Part shown: piece by piece, positions 1 through 5,208 of the stretch
Numbering within the stretch: position 1 is the stretch's first letter
Layout: each line of letters opens with the position of its first letter
Origin: an uncultured Planctomycetaceae bacterium
Lineage (GTDB): Bacteria > Planctomycetota > Planctomycetia > Planctomycetales > Planctomycetaceae
Length of the DNA stretch: 5,721 bases
Assembly (NCBI GenBank): GCA_903921605.1
Contig: CAIXQV010000183.1
Location: forward strand, 1 to 5,721
Direction of reading: 5' to 3'
Translations under genes and position numbers: made by a program
The notes under the pieces: model-generated
What the model was told of the DNA's origin: nothing
Database searches by the model: none
Seen by the model: only the letters and a program-made list of their open reading frames with translations

Positions 1-1
1 T

Positions 2-718
2 ATCGCGGATTCAGCCGGAATTGCTGCTCATTATGGTTCAGTATCAGCGGTGACATTTATCGCGGCTCAACAGTTTACGGCATCGGTGGGGGCGCCGGCT
101 GAGGGATTCATGCCAACTCTGCTGACGCTGCTGGAGATTCCGGGGATCCAGATCGCTCTGGCAATTGGTGCCTTTCAGATGTCTGCGGCAGCCAAAGCAA
201 ACCCGGACGGCACCGGCCAGGCTGCACGACCGGTCCGAGAGATCATGCACGAGCTACTGACTTCTCGATCAATGATGCTGCTTGTCGGAGGGCTAATCAT
301 TGGTACCGCAGTCGGTGAAACGGGATGGAAGCCAGTCCAGCCTGTGTTTGAGGGACTATTCAAAGGGCTGCTGACAATCTTTCTTCTGGAGATGGGTCTG
401 GCCGCCGGTAATCGACTGGGCGATCTCAAACAGGCAGGACTTTTCCTGTTGGGTTTTGGAATTCTGATGCCCATCGTTCACGGGACAGTCGGCGCATACC
501 TTGGCTCCCTGGCAGGACTTTCCGTCGGTGGTTGCACCGTGCTGGCGGCGATGGCCGCAAGTGCATCTTACATCGCCGCACCTCCAGCCGTTCGCATGAC
601 GCTGCCGGAGGCGAACCCGACATTTTATCTCACCGCAGCCCTCGCAATCACCTTTCCTTTTAATCTTATCGCCGGCATTCCGATCTACTACGAGATCTCA
701 AAACGTTTCTGTAGTTGA
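2..718 (+). CDS. sbtA: SbtA-family sodium-dependent bicarbonate permease, 3' part (5' end outside window)
   Basis: Inner-membrane transporter predicted to bring HCO3- into the cytoplasm with Na+. The reading frame is open from base 2 and gives 238 residues; cyanobacterial SbtA has about 370, so roughly the first third is missing. Seen near the start is the family signature around DSAGIAAHYGSVSAVTFIAA. A hydrophobic helix follows (about residues 40-60), then a hydrophilic cytoplasmic stretch (about 62-90), then four or five further membrane segments. A second, related motif, ASASYIAAPPAVR, lies in the C-terminal half, followed by a NPTFYLT...ITFPFNL segment typical of the family; the two similar motifs fit the known internal pseudo-symmetry. 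The GTG at 50 is an internal valine codon, not a start. It is the first visible gene of an operon with an SbtB-like protein and a carbonic anhydrase. Family assignment is firm; the substrate is inferred from family and neighbours. Confidence 0.9.
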   Translation: MADSAGIAAHYGSVSAVTFIAAQQFTASVGAPAEGFMPTLLTLLEIPGIQIALAIGAFQMSAAAKANPDGTGQAARPVREIMHELLTSRSMMLLVGGLIIGTAVGETGWKPVQPVFEGLFKGLLTIFLLEMGLAAGNRLGDLKQAGLFLLGFGILMPIVHGTVGAYLGSLAGLSVGGCTVLAAMAASASYIAAPPAVRMTLPEANPTFYLTAALAITFPFNLIAGIPIYYEISKRFCS

Positions 719-792
719 TCGTCCAAAGATTCCACATCCCCCGCGATAGCTCTGACCGCATCCCCGTGAAGAACGAAAGCGAGTTGCCTCTT

Positions 793-1095
793 ATGAAAAC
801 TGTCCCCCTGTGTCTGCTCACAATCGTTGCCGAAGCCATTCTGAAAGAACGCCTCATTGCTGATGTTCGAAGTGCTGGAGCCAAAGGCTACACCGTGACG
901 GAAGCCGAAGGCGAAGGTATCCGCCAAAGGCGCGTGGGCGAAATTCTGGGATCCAACATCCGGCTGGAAACGATCGTTTCGCCCGAAGTTGCCGATCGAT
1001 TGCTGAAGCTGATCTCTGTTGAGTATTTCGAGCGATATGCCGTGATTGCTTATCTTTCTACTGTAAGCGTAATTCGAGGAGAGAAGTATGTCTGA
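793..1095 (+). CDS. sbtB: SbtB-like PII-family regulatory protein
   Basis: A 100-residue PII-like protein, the size of cyanobacterial SbtB, which forms trimers, binds adenine nucleotides and blocks SbtA. The fold shows as a beta strand (VPLCLLTIVAE), a helix (ILKERLIADVRSAGA), the KGYTVTEAEGEG strand and loop (about residues 31-42), an arginine-rich T-loop (IRQRRVGEI), a strand (IRLETIVS), a helix (PEVADRLLKLISVEYF) and a last strand ending VIRGEKYV. The C-terminal CGPxGC motif of some SbtB proteins is absent. I chose the ATG at 793 because family similarity begins right after it. The frame is open upstream to a TTG at 715 that overlaps the sbtA stop, but those 26 extra residues look unlike the family and no Shine-Dalgarno precedes that TTG. 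Only a weak purine stretch lies ahead of 793, so translational coupling is possible. The stop overlaps the carbonic anhydrase start by 8 bases. Confidence 0.82.
   Translation: MKTVPLCLLTIVAEAILKERLIADVRSAGAKGYTVTEAEGEGIRQRRVGEILGSNIRLETIVSPEVADRLLKLISVEYFERYAVIAYLSTVSVIRGEKYV
1076..1083 (+). promoter_or_regulatory. Ribosome binding site of the carbonic anhydrase, inside the end of sbtB
   Basis: GAGGAGAG lies just before the ATG at 1088 and within the last sbtB codons. It supports that ATG as the start and hence the 8-base overlap of the two genes. It is the clearest Shine-Dalgarno sequence in the operon. Confidence 0.7.
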
Positions 1096-1849
1096 GATTC
1101 TGCGAAACATTACATGTTCTGGCTCTGGTTCCAGCTCTGGCTCACTCAGGTCAACAAGACGCACGTTGCTCGGGCAATCGATGCTGACCGCTGCGTGTGG
1201 GGTCGCTGGATTCACGTCCCTGGCGGCCGCAGATGATGAGGATTCAAATTCTCAATCAGCATCCAAGGCTCCTGAAACTCCGGAGGAAGCCATGAAATTG
1301 CTGATTGACGGGAATCGGCGTTTCGCGGAAGGAAAGACGATCTCGTCGCATCGAGACATGAGTCGAGTTCGTGAAGTGGCGAACGGGCAAAAGCCATTCG
1401 CTGCATTTTTGGGTTGTGCCGACTCCCGCGTTCCGATTGAGATCGTCTTTGATCAGGGCTTCGGTGACTTGTTCGTGACTCGAATCGCAGGCAATGTGGC
1501 TTCCAGTGAGAACATCGGCAGTCTGGAATTTGGCACGAAGATTCTTGGGGCCAAAGTACTTTACGTGCTCGGCCACACCCGCTGTGGCGCTGTGAGTGCG
1601 ACGATGAAGGGCGACGAGGTGCCCGGCCAGATCAGCGGGCTGTTTCAGCACATTCGCCCCGCCGTTAAAGCGGCGAACGGTGACCTCGATCGAGCGATCT
1701 CTGAGAACGTCCGCAATCAGGCCATTCTTCTGGCTGAGGCTTCGCCAACGATCTCCAAACTTATTCAGCGGAAAGAGCTGATTGTTGCCGGGGGAGTCTA
1801 CGACCTGTCTACCGGACTCGTGACCGCCGTGGATGTCGCAGTCAATTAG
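1088..1849 (+). CDS. Beta-class carbonic anhydrase with Tat-like signal peptide
   Basis: Zinc enzyme interconverting CO2 and bicarbonate. The 253-residue product has the full beta-class active site: Cys110, His163 and Cys166 as zinc ligands (motifs GCADSR and GHTRCG) and the Asp112-Arg114 dyad; the IAGNV and GGVYDLSTG stretches are also typical. The core starts near residue 63 (PETPEEAMKLLIDGN). Ahead of it is an export signal: a serine-rich N-terminus, twin arginines at 24-25 in STRRTLLG, a hydrophobic stretch (about 27-47) and an Ala-Ala-Ala site before an acidic linker (about 48-54). The twin-arginine motif lacks the usual second-position arginine pattern (T-R-R rather than S-R-R), so Tat is likely, not certain. 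The start overlaps sbtB by 8 bases, so translation is probably coupled. Export implies a periplasmic enzyme on the outer face of SbtA. Family is certain; location is predicted. Confidence 0.93.
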   Translation: MSEILRNITCSGSGSSSGSLRSTRRTLLGQSMLTAACGVAGFTSLAAADDEDSNSQSASKAPETPEEAMKLLIDGNRRFAEGKTISSHRDMSRVREVANGQKPFAAFLGCADSRVPIEIVFDQGFGDLFVTRIAGNVASSENIGSLEFGTKILGAKVLYVLGHTRCGAVSATMKGDEVPGQISGLFQHIRPAVKAANGDLDRAISENVRNQAILLAEASPTISKLIQRKELIVAGGVYDLSTGLVTAVDVAVN

Positions 1850-2044
1850 CTGGACAACGCCATGTTTGAAGAGTTGGAATCACCGAAGTTGCCTTTTGAT
1901 CAATGATTGCCGCGTGAACGCAGTCCCTTCTGCCCCCTCACCCCGGCCCTCTCCCCCAATTTTTTGCAAGAACGCTGACATATGAGACCACGCTGCATCC
2001 GCAAAAAAATCGGGGAGAGGGGGCAACATGGTGCTGTCCAGCTA
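1847..2044. repeat. Outer inverted repeat spanning the convergent intergenic region
   Basis: The left arm at 1847-1864 begins exactly at the TAG stop of the carbonic anhydrase (TAGCTGGACA, then ACG, then CCATG). The right arm at 2027-2044 reads, on the opposite strand, TAGCTGGACA, GCA, CCATG. Sixteen of 18 positions match, and one mismatch would be a G-U pair in RNA. The arms enclose 162 bases containing a second, GC-rich inverted repeat. Both arms lie between the ends of two convergent genes, so either transcript could fold it. It may be the edges of a small mobile or repeat element, or a shared 3' structure; nothing else identifies it. Confidence 0.6.
1945..2024. terminator. Inner inverted repeat, possible bidirectional terminator or dispersed intergenic repeat
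   Basis: The left arm 1945-1967 (C-rich, ending in six T then GC) pairs with the right arm 2001-2024 (GC, seven A, then CGGGGAGAGG and GGGC). From C1967-G2001 outward there are 19 pairs with two mismatches, around a 33-base loop. A second C-rich block, GCCCCCTC at 1932-1939, is a perfect complement of the end of the right arm (2017-2024), so two pairings compete. CCCTCACCCCGGCCCTCTCC is of a kind I recall as a common intergenic repeat in several bacterial groups. It sits between convergent genes where a two-way terminator is expected. The T run is in the stem rather than after it, so it is not a standard intrinsic terminator. Confidence 0.55.
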
Positions 2045-2066
2045 TACTGCTCCGTGAAGATTCTGG

Positions 2067-2969
2067 TTAGATGAAGATACCGGTCCGTGCGGTGCTGGCA
2101 ATTGCCAGTACCGCCGGATGTTTGATTTTTCGCTCGGCGGAGATCGCGAAGAATTGTTCGCGGACTCCTTCGAGTTCCCCGATCAGTTCCACTTCATGCT
2201 GTCGGCACATCTCATCTGATAGCGCCATTGCTCCTGGGAAGATGCCTTCTCCGGTCTGGCCAAACGCTTTCATCAGAGCCGTGTCATCGAACTCAGCGCG
2301 GAGTCTGGGGTGGAGATCTGCTTTCTCCAGCCAGGTGTCAATCGCACGGCGGACGGCTGACGTCCGTCGAGGCAGCAGGAACGGCGCTCCGTTCAGCGAC
2401 GCAGGGAACCCCTTCCTGTACTTCTTTGCAATTTCTTTTTGAGCAAACAGGCCAATCGTTGAATCACCAAGCAGATGATTGTACGCGCGGACTTTTACAG
2501 CCGCAGTGACCGGGACGTCAGAGAGCACGATGTCCAGATTGTGCAGCATCAACTCACTGAGTAATTCCTCCAGAGAGTCCTCCACACAGACAAGCTGCAG
2601 GTTCTCTGAAAGTTGCAAAGCAGGCTCCAGTAGTCGACGAGCCATCAGCTTGGGCATTACATCCACAACGCCCACTGTAAATCGAACCGGCTTACCGACA
2701 ACTGGGTGACCTTTGAGCGTATCCATCAGCTCTCGGCCCAGCGAGAAGATTTCGTCGGCGTACCGATAGACTGTCTTGCCTGTGTCTGTCAGTTGCAGAT
2801 TTCGGCCGGATTTCTGAAAGAGCTTCTGCCCGAACGACTCCTCCAGACTGCGCAGTTGAGTACTGATGGCCGGCTGGCCAATATGCAGTTTCTCGGCCGC
2901 TCGCTGAATTGTGCCTTCGCGAGCGACCATCCAGAAATACAAAAGATGGTGGTAGTTCATCCAGTCCAT
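2067..2969 (-). CDS. nhaR: NhaR-like LysR-family transcriptional regulator
   Basis: A 300-residue DNA-binding regulator, the size of E. coli NhaR (about 301). The N-terminal winged helix-turn-helix covers about residues 5-64: NYHHLLYFWMVAREGTIQRAAEKLHIGQ at its front, then PAISTQLRSLEESFGQKLF and GRNLQLTDTGKTVYRYADEIF. The NYHHLxYFW opening and the VYRYADEIFSLGRELMDTL linker helix (about 67-85) are marks of the NhaR branch. The effector domain runs from about 92 to 300. NhaR in E. coli activates the Na+/H+ antiporter gene in response to Na+; the effector here is unknown. I chose the first ATG (2969) because homologues I recall begin M-x-W-x-N; no clear Shine-Dalgarno precedes it. It converges on the sbt operon and diverges from the small gene at 3109. 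Its targets may be either; this is inference. Confidence 0.88.
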   Translation of the reverse strand: MDWMNYHHLLYFWMVAREGTIQRAAEKLHIGQPAISTQLRSLEESFGQKLFQKSGRNLQLTDTGKTVYRYADEIFSLGRELMDTLKGHPVVGKPVRFTVGVVDVMPKLMARRLLEPALQLSENLQLVCVEDSLEELLSELMLHNLDIVLSDVPVTAAVKVRAYNHLLGDSTIGLFAQKEIAKKYRKGFPASLNGAPFLLPRRTSAVRRAIDTWLEKADLHPRLRAEFDDTALMKAFGQTGEGIFPGAMALSDEMCRQHEVELIGELEGVREQFFAISAERKIKHPAVLAIASTARTGIFI

Positions 2970-2989
2970 GAGTGCATGTTACTTCAATT

Positions 2990-3027
2990 TAATCAATGGA
3001 TCAACACACAAGTTTTGATTAGTCAAA
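2990..3027. promoter_or_regulatory. Candidate LysR operator between nhaR and the divergent small gene
   Basis: TTTGA-TTAG-TCAAA at 3014-3027 is a perfect 5-base dyad and contains a T-N11-A pattern, the loose LysR-box form. A second dyad pairs TAATCAA (2990-2996) with TTGATTA (3015-3021), and ATCAA recurs at 2992 and 3000. On the minus strand, TTGATC (complement of 2999-3004), 17 bases, then TAACAT resembles a -35/-10 pair for nhaR, with the -10 only 7 bases before the start codon, so a leaderless transcript would be implied. Binding by the adjacent regulator is inference from position. Confidence 0.42.
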
Positions 3028-3094
3028 TGTGATTGGCAGCGTAGACTTAAGACGATGGATGTTTGCAGTTCGCTTCTCGGGAAGTGTAGCAGTC

Positions 3095-3100
3095 AAGGAG
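3095..3100 (+). promoter_or_regulatory. Ribosome binding site of the small arginine-rich gene
   Basis: AAGGAG ends 8 bases before the ATG at 3109. It decides that start over the in-frame ATG at 3055, which lacks such a site, and is the main evidence that this small frame is translated. Confidence 0.6.
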
Positions 3101-3108
3101 ATTGTTTC

Positions 3109-3408
3109 ATGGTTCGTGAAGAGCATTCAAGTGCTGTTTTAGGGCAGGAGGGGTTGGGACCGTTATCGTCCGGGGAGCTTGTGGGCTCGTCGGTTGCAGC
3201 GGTAAGGCCACCGACCACTTTGGATCGCCGAACTCGGGCAAGAATCAGGGACTTGGACCGAGCGACCAGCAGAACTCGACAGAGTCAGCGGAGGTTTCTG
3301 ATTCAGCAGCAGTCAAAGTCTGATGGGGATGTCCGAGGTGAATTGCAACGATATCGAGAAAGCATGATCAATAGTCAATGGTCCGCGCGAGTTGTTGACT
3401 GGGATTAG
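3109..3408 (+). CDS. Small arginine-rich protein of unknown function
   Basis: I do not recognise this 99-residue product. It has about 16 arginines and only one lysine. A serine/glycine-rich N-terminus (about 7-30) is followed by a PPTTLDRRTRARIRDLDRAT segment and a long, highly charged, probably helical stretch (about 37-67) ending RRFLIQQQ, then GELQRYRE and a tail with two tryptophans (SQWSARVVDWD). No cysteines, signal peptide or membrane segment. Support for coding: AAGGAG at good spacing, a frame free of stops for 300 bases, and a position directly downstream of a divergent LysR promoter region. The in-frame ATG at 3055 would add 18 residues but has no ribosome binding site. A nucleic-acid or ribosome contact would suit the arginine content and the HPF gene downstream, but that is speculation. 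A large hairpin begins 6 bases after the stop. Confidence 0.5.
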   Translation: MVREEHSSAVLGQEGLGPLSSGELVGSSVAAVRPPTTLDRRTRARIRDLDRATSRTRQSQRRFLIQQQSKSDGDVRGELQRYRESMINSQWSARVVDWD

Positions 3409-3414
3409 TTGGCC

Positions 3415-3500
3415 GTTGAGAAAGATGCCTGAAACTCTCGGGTGGTACACATTGGCCGTATTTCAGTGTGACCCGCAAAGTTTCAGACATCTTCTTCAAC
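3415..3500. repeat. 86-base imperfect inverted repeat (large hairpin)
   Basis: The arms 3415-3450 and 3466-3500 pair end to end. GTTGA pairs with TCAAC. After a G-T wobble and one mismatch, AAGATG pairs with CATCTT. After a C/A mismatch, CTGAAACT pairs with AGTTTCAG. After a small internal loop, CGGGT pairs with ACCCG and ACAC with GTGT. About 29 pairs surround a 15-base loop (3451-3465). No T run follows on either strand, so it is not a classical intrinsic terminator, although it starts 6 bases after a stop codon. It could be a 3' RNA structure, a small structured RNA or a miniature inverted-repeat element. Confidence 0.65.
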
Positions 3501-3766
3501 ACGCTGCTGATCTCTTCCATAACTATCCAGTCTGAATGCGTTATGTCGCAAGCCGTCCCGAGAATCTTTTAAGGCAATGAAATAACTTCAGTGGCGATTA
3601 TCTGTGAGCGATCTTTGCAGGTTGCTTCTGAAACTTCAGCCAGTGCGGGTTTGTCAGCGAAGTTCATTCAACTGACGGTTTGCGTCGTTACGCCACAGGC
3701 TTCTTTTTTAACTGCGTTACCTTTTCAATCGCTGAATGACTTTTTGTCCTCAATTTGGAGAAGATC
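3501..3766. other. Non-coding stretch before the HPF-family gene
   Basis: No convincing gene on either strand. CTGAA-AC-TTCAG at 3628-3639 is a small dyad, and GACG-GTTTG-CGTC at 3674-3686 another. The segment 3621-3650 shares GTTG, TCTGAAACTT and TGCGGGT, in order, with the sequence of the upstream hairpin's right arm read on the minus strand, perhaps a decayed further copy. GGAG at 3757-3760 is the ribosome binding site of the next gene. A promoter for that gene is expected here, but I see no confident -35/-10 pair. Confidence 0.5.
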
Positions 3767-4108
3767 ATGGAGATCCAGATTCTTGGCCGCAACGTTTCGT
3801 TGAGCGCTTCTCAGCAGGAACTTGTTGAACGACGTACTCAGTATGCTCTGAATCGATTCTCATCTCAGGTCCGGACGGTGCAGGTGACTCTGAGTGACGT
3901 GAACGGTCCAAAAGGGGGGAGCGACATACTGTGCCGCTTCAAGGTGCTGCTGCGGAAGAGAGGCGAAGTTCTGGTCGGAGATACGGATGTCTCCATCGAA
4001 TCAGCCGTTGCGAATGTGGCCGATCAGGCAGCCAGGTCTCTTGCTCGCCTGCTGGATCGCCAGCGTGAACATCAGGGAATTTCAATGTCGGCTGTTGAGG
4101 CGACATGA
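3767..4108 (+). CDS. Short HPF/RaiA-family ribosome-associated protein
   Basis: A 113-residue member of the ribosome hibernation-promoting factor / sigma-54 modulation family, which binds the decoding centre of the small subunit and stores ribosomes in an inactive state during stress. Visible elements: a first strand (MEIQILGRN), a helix (SASQQELVERRTQYALNRF), two strands (VRTVQVTLSDVNG, DILCRFKVLLRK), a further strand (EVLVGDTDVS) and a C-terminal helix (IESAVANVADQAARSLARLLDRQRE). DVNGPKGGSDILC (about 44-56) is the family's characteristic turn. It lacks the C-terminal dimerisation domain of long HPF, so it is the short type. GGAG at 3757-3760, 6 bases before the ATG at 3767, fixes the start; the frame opens at a TTG at 3755 inside the ribosome binding site and that is less likely. 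It lies 149 bases ahead of the TerC-family gene, in the same direction. Confidence 0.85.
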   Translation: MEIQILGRNVSLSASQQELVERRTQYALNRFSSQVRTVQVTLSDVNGPKGGSDILCRFKVLLRKRGEVLVGDTDVSIESAVANVADQAARSLARLLDRQREHQGISMSAVEAT

Positions 4109-4173
4109 CGGGCAGAGTGCGAGCGTTAGCCGATTTGCGTCCGTCTTTATTGGGTTTGCTGACCTTTCCACCT

Positions 4174-4213
4174 CCAATTTCTCCACTACCAATTTCGACA
4201 GGGGTGACCTGTC
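4174..4213 (+). promoter_or_regulatory. Direct repeat and hairpin in the leader of the TerC-family gene
   Basis: CCAATTTC occurs at 4174-4181 and 4189-4196, 15 bases apart. Immediately after comes a perfect 6-base hairpin, GACAGG (4197-4202), loop GGTGA, CCTGTC (4208-4213), followed 7 bases later by a T-rich stretch (TTTTTGTTT, 4221-4229). It could be a weak terminator after the HPF gene or an attenuator ahead of the TerC gene. Mn2+-sensing yybP-ykoY riboswitches often precede genes of this family, but I could not see that motif's conserved loops here. Confidence 0.35.
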
Positions 4214-4257
4214 AACAACGTTTTTGTTTCTAGACAACATTTTGGTGACTGAACACA

Positions 4258-5208
4258 ATGGAATTCTCTCCGTGGACATGGATTGCTTTCGTAAGTTTTC
4301 TGGCTGGCATGCTGGCTCTTGATCTCGGCGTGTTTCATCGGAAAGCCCATGTGGTCGGATTCCGGGAGGCGATTACATGGAGCATCGTCTGGATTGCTCT
4401 TGCGCTTGGATTCTCGTGGCTGCTCTATCAGAATTCCGGATCGCGAACTGCGATGGAGTTCCTGACGGGATATGTGATCGAGAAGGCGCTCAGCATCGAT
4501 AATGTCTTTGTGTTCGCCATGTTATTCACCGCAATGAAGGTGCCTCGCCATTGCGAGCACAAAGTTCTGTTCTGGGGCGTTTTCGGTGCGCTGGCCATGC
4601 GAGTCGTCATGATCGTGGCGGGCGTGGCCATGATTCAGCGATTCCACTGGCTGGTTCACGTTTTCGGTGGCATTCTGCTGCTTTCTGCATGGCGAATGCT
4701 GAAAGGGCCTGACGTTTCCAAAGAGCCGGGTGATCATTGGCTGGTGCGGCTCAGTCGACGAGTGATCCCGGTGACCGATGACTACAGTGGAGATCGATTC
4801 TTTGTGAAGCAGGCTGGCCGCTGGTCTGCAACTCCGCTGCTGCTTGTGCTGATCCTCGTGGAATGGTCAGACCTTGTGTTTGCAGTGGACTCGATTCCGG
4901 CTGTCATGGCAGTCTCCAAGGATCCGTTCATCGTGTTCACTTCTAACGCCTTCGCGATTCTCGGTCTGCGATCACTGTATTTTGCCTTGTCGGGCCTGAT
5001 GGAAAAGTTCGTCTATCTGAAATTCGGCCTCGCTGGTGTGCTGGGATTTGTGGGCGTGAAGATGATGCTCATGGATGTCGCTCCGATTCCGATCTCGATC
5101 AGCCTGCTGGTCGTCGCGGGAATGGCAACGGCTTCAATCGTCGCGTCACTGAACTTTGCACCGACGCCCGAGACTGCAGAGTTGTCAATCTCACGCACGT
5201 CCCCGTAG
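4258..5208 (+). CDS. TerC/Alx-family integral membrane protein, probable manganese exporter
   Basis: A 316-residue membrane protein, the size of E. coli Alx (about 321). About eight or nine hydrophobic segments are visible: 7-25, 38-57, 80-92, 104-124, 130-146, 192-209, 222-246, 255-272 and 278-297. Family motifs: LDLGVFHRKAH near residue 21; EKALSIDNVFVF (Glu75, Asp81, Asn82); and EWSDLVFAVDSIPA (Glu202, Asp205, Asp211) with TSNAFAILGLRSLYF after it. The acidic residues in these two inverted halves are the expected metal site. A cytoplasmic loop (about 150-188, GPDVSKEPGDHW...PVTDDYSGDRFF) separates the halves. The Alx/TerC family is tied to Mn2+ export, alkaline response and, for TerC proper, tellurite resistance; there are no other ter genes here, so an Alx-like role is more likely. 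The start is the ATG at 4258, with only a weak GGTGA upstream. Confidence 0.9.
   Translation: MEFSPWTWIAFVSFLAGMLALDLGVFHRKAHVVGFREAITWSIVWIALALGFSWLLYQNSGSRTAMEFLTGYVIEKALSIDNVFVFAMLFTAMKVPRHCEHKVLFWGVFGALAMRVVMIVAGVAMIQRFHWLVHVFGGILLLSAWRMLKGPDVSKEPGDHWLVRLSRRVIPVTDDYSGDRFFVKQAGRWSATPLLLVLILVEWSDLVFAVDSIPAVMAVSKDPFIVFTSNAFAILGLRSLYFALSGLMEKFVYLKFGLAGVLGFVGVKMMLMDVAPIPISISLLVVAGMATASIVASLNFAPTPETAELSISRTSP

Noticed and set aside
715..792. TTG start for sbtB overlapping the sbtA stop codon (TTGA)
   Set aside because: The 26 extra residues are unlike PII-family N-termini and no Shine-Dalgarno precedes the TTG; family similarity starts at the ATG at 793.
688..1215. Minus-strand frame of 175 residues opposite sbtB
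   Set aside because: It lies antisense to a clear PII-like gene and the translation resembles no family; it is a shadow of coding sequence.
2706..3032. Plus-strand frame opposite the nhaR DNA-binding domain
   Set aside because: Antisense to a well-conserved LysR gene, with no ribosome binding site and no recognisable motif.
3591..3803. 70-residue plus-strand frame before and into the HPF-family gene
   Set aside because: It overlaps the HPF gene in another frame, starts at a non-ATG codon without a ribosome binding site, and has no motif.
4109..4257. yybP-ykoY manganese riboswitch ahead of the TerC-family gene
   Set aside because: The two conserved loop sequences are not visible by eye; only a simple 6-base hairpin is present.
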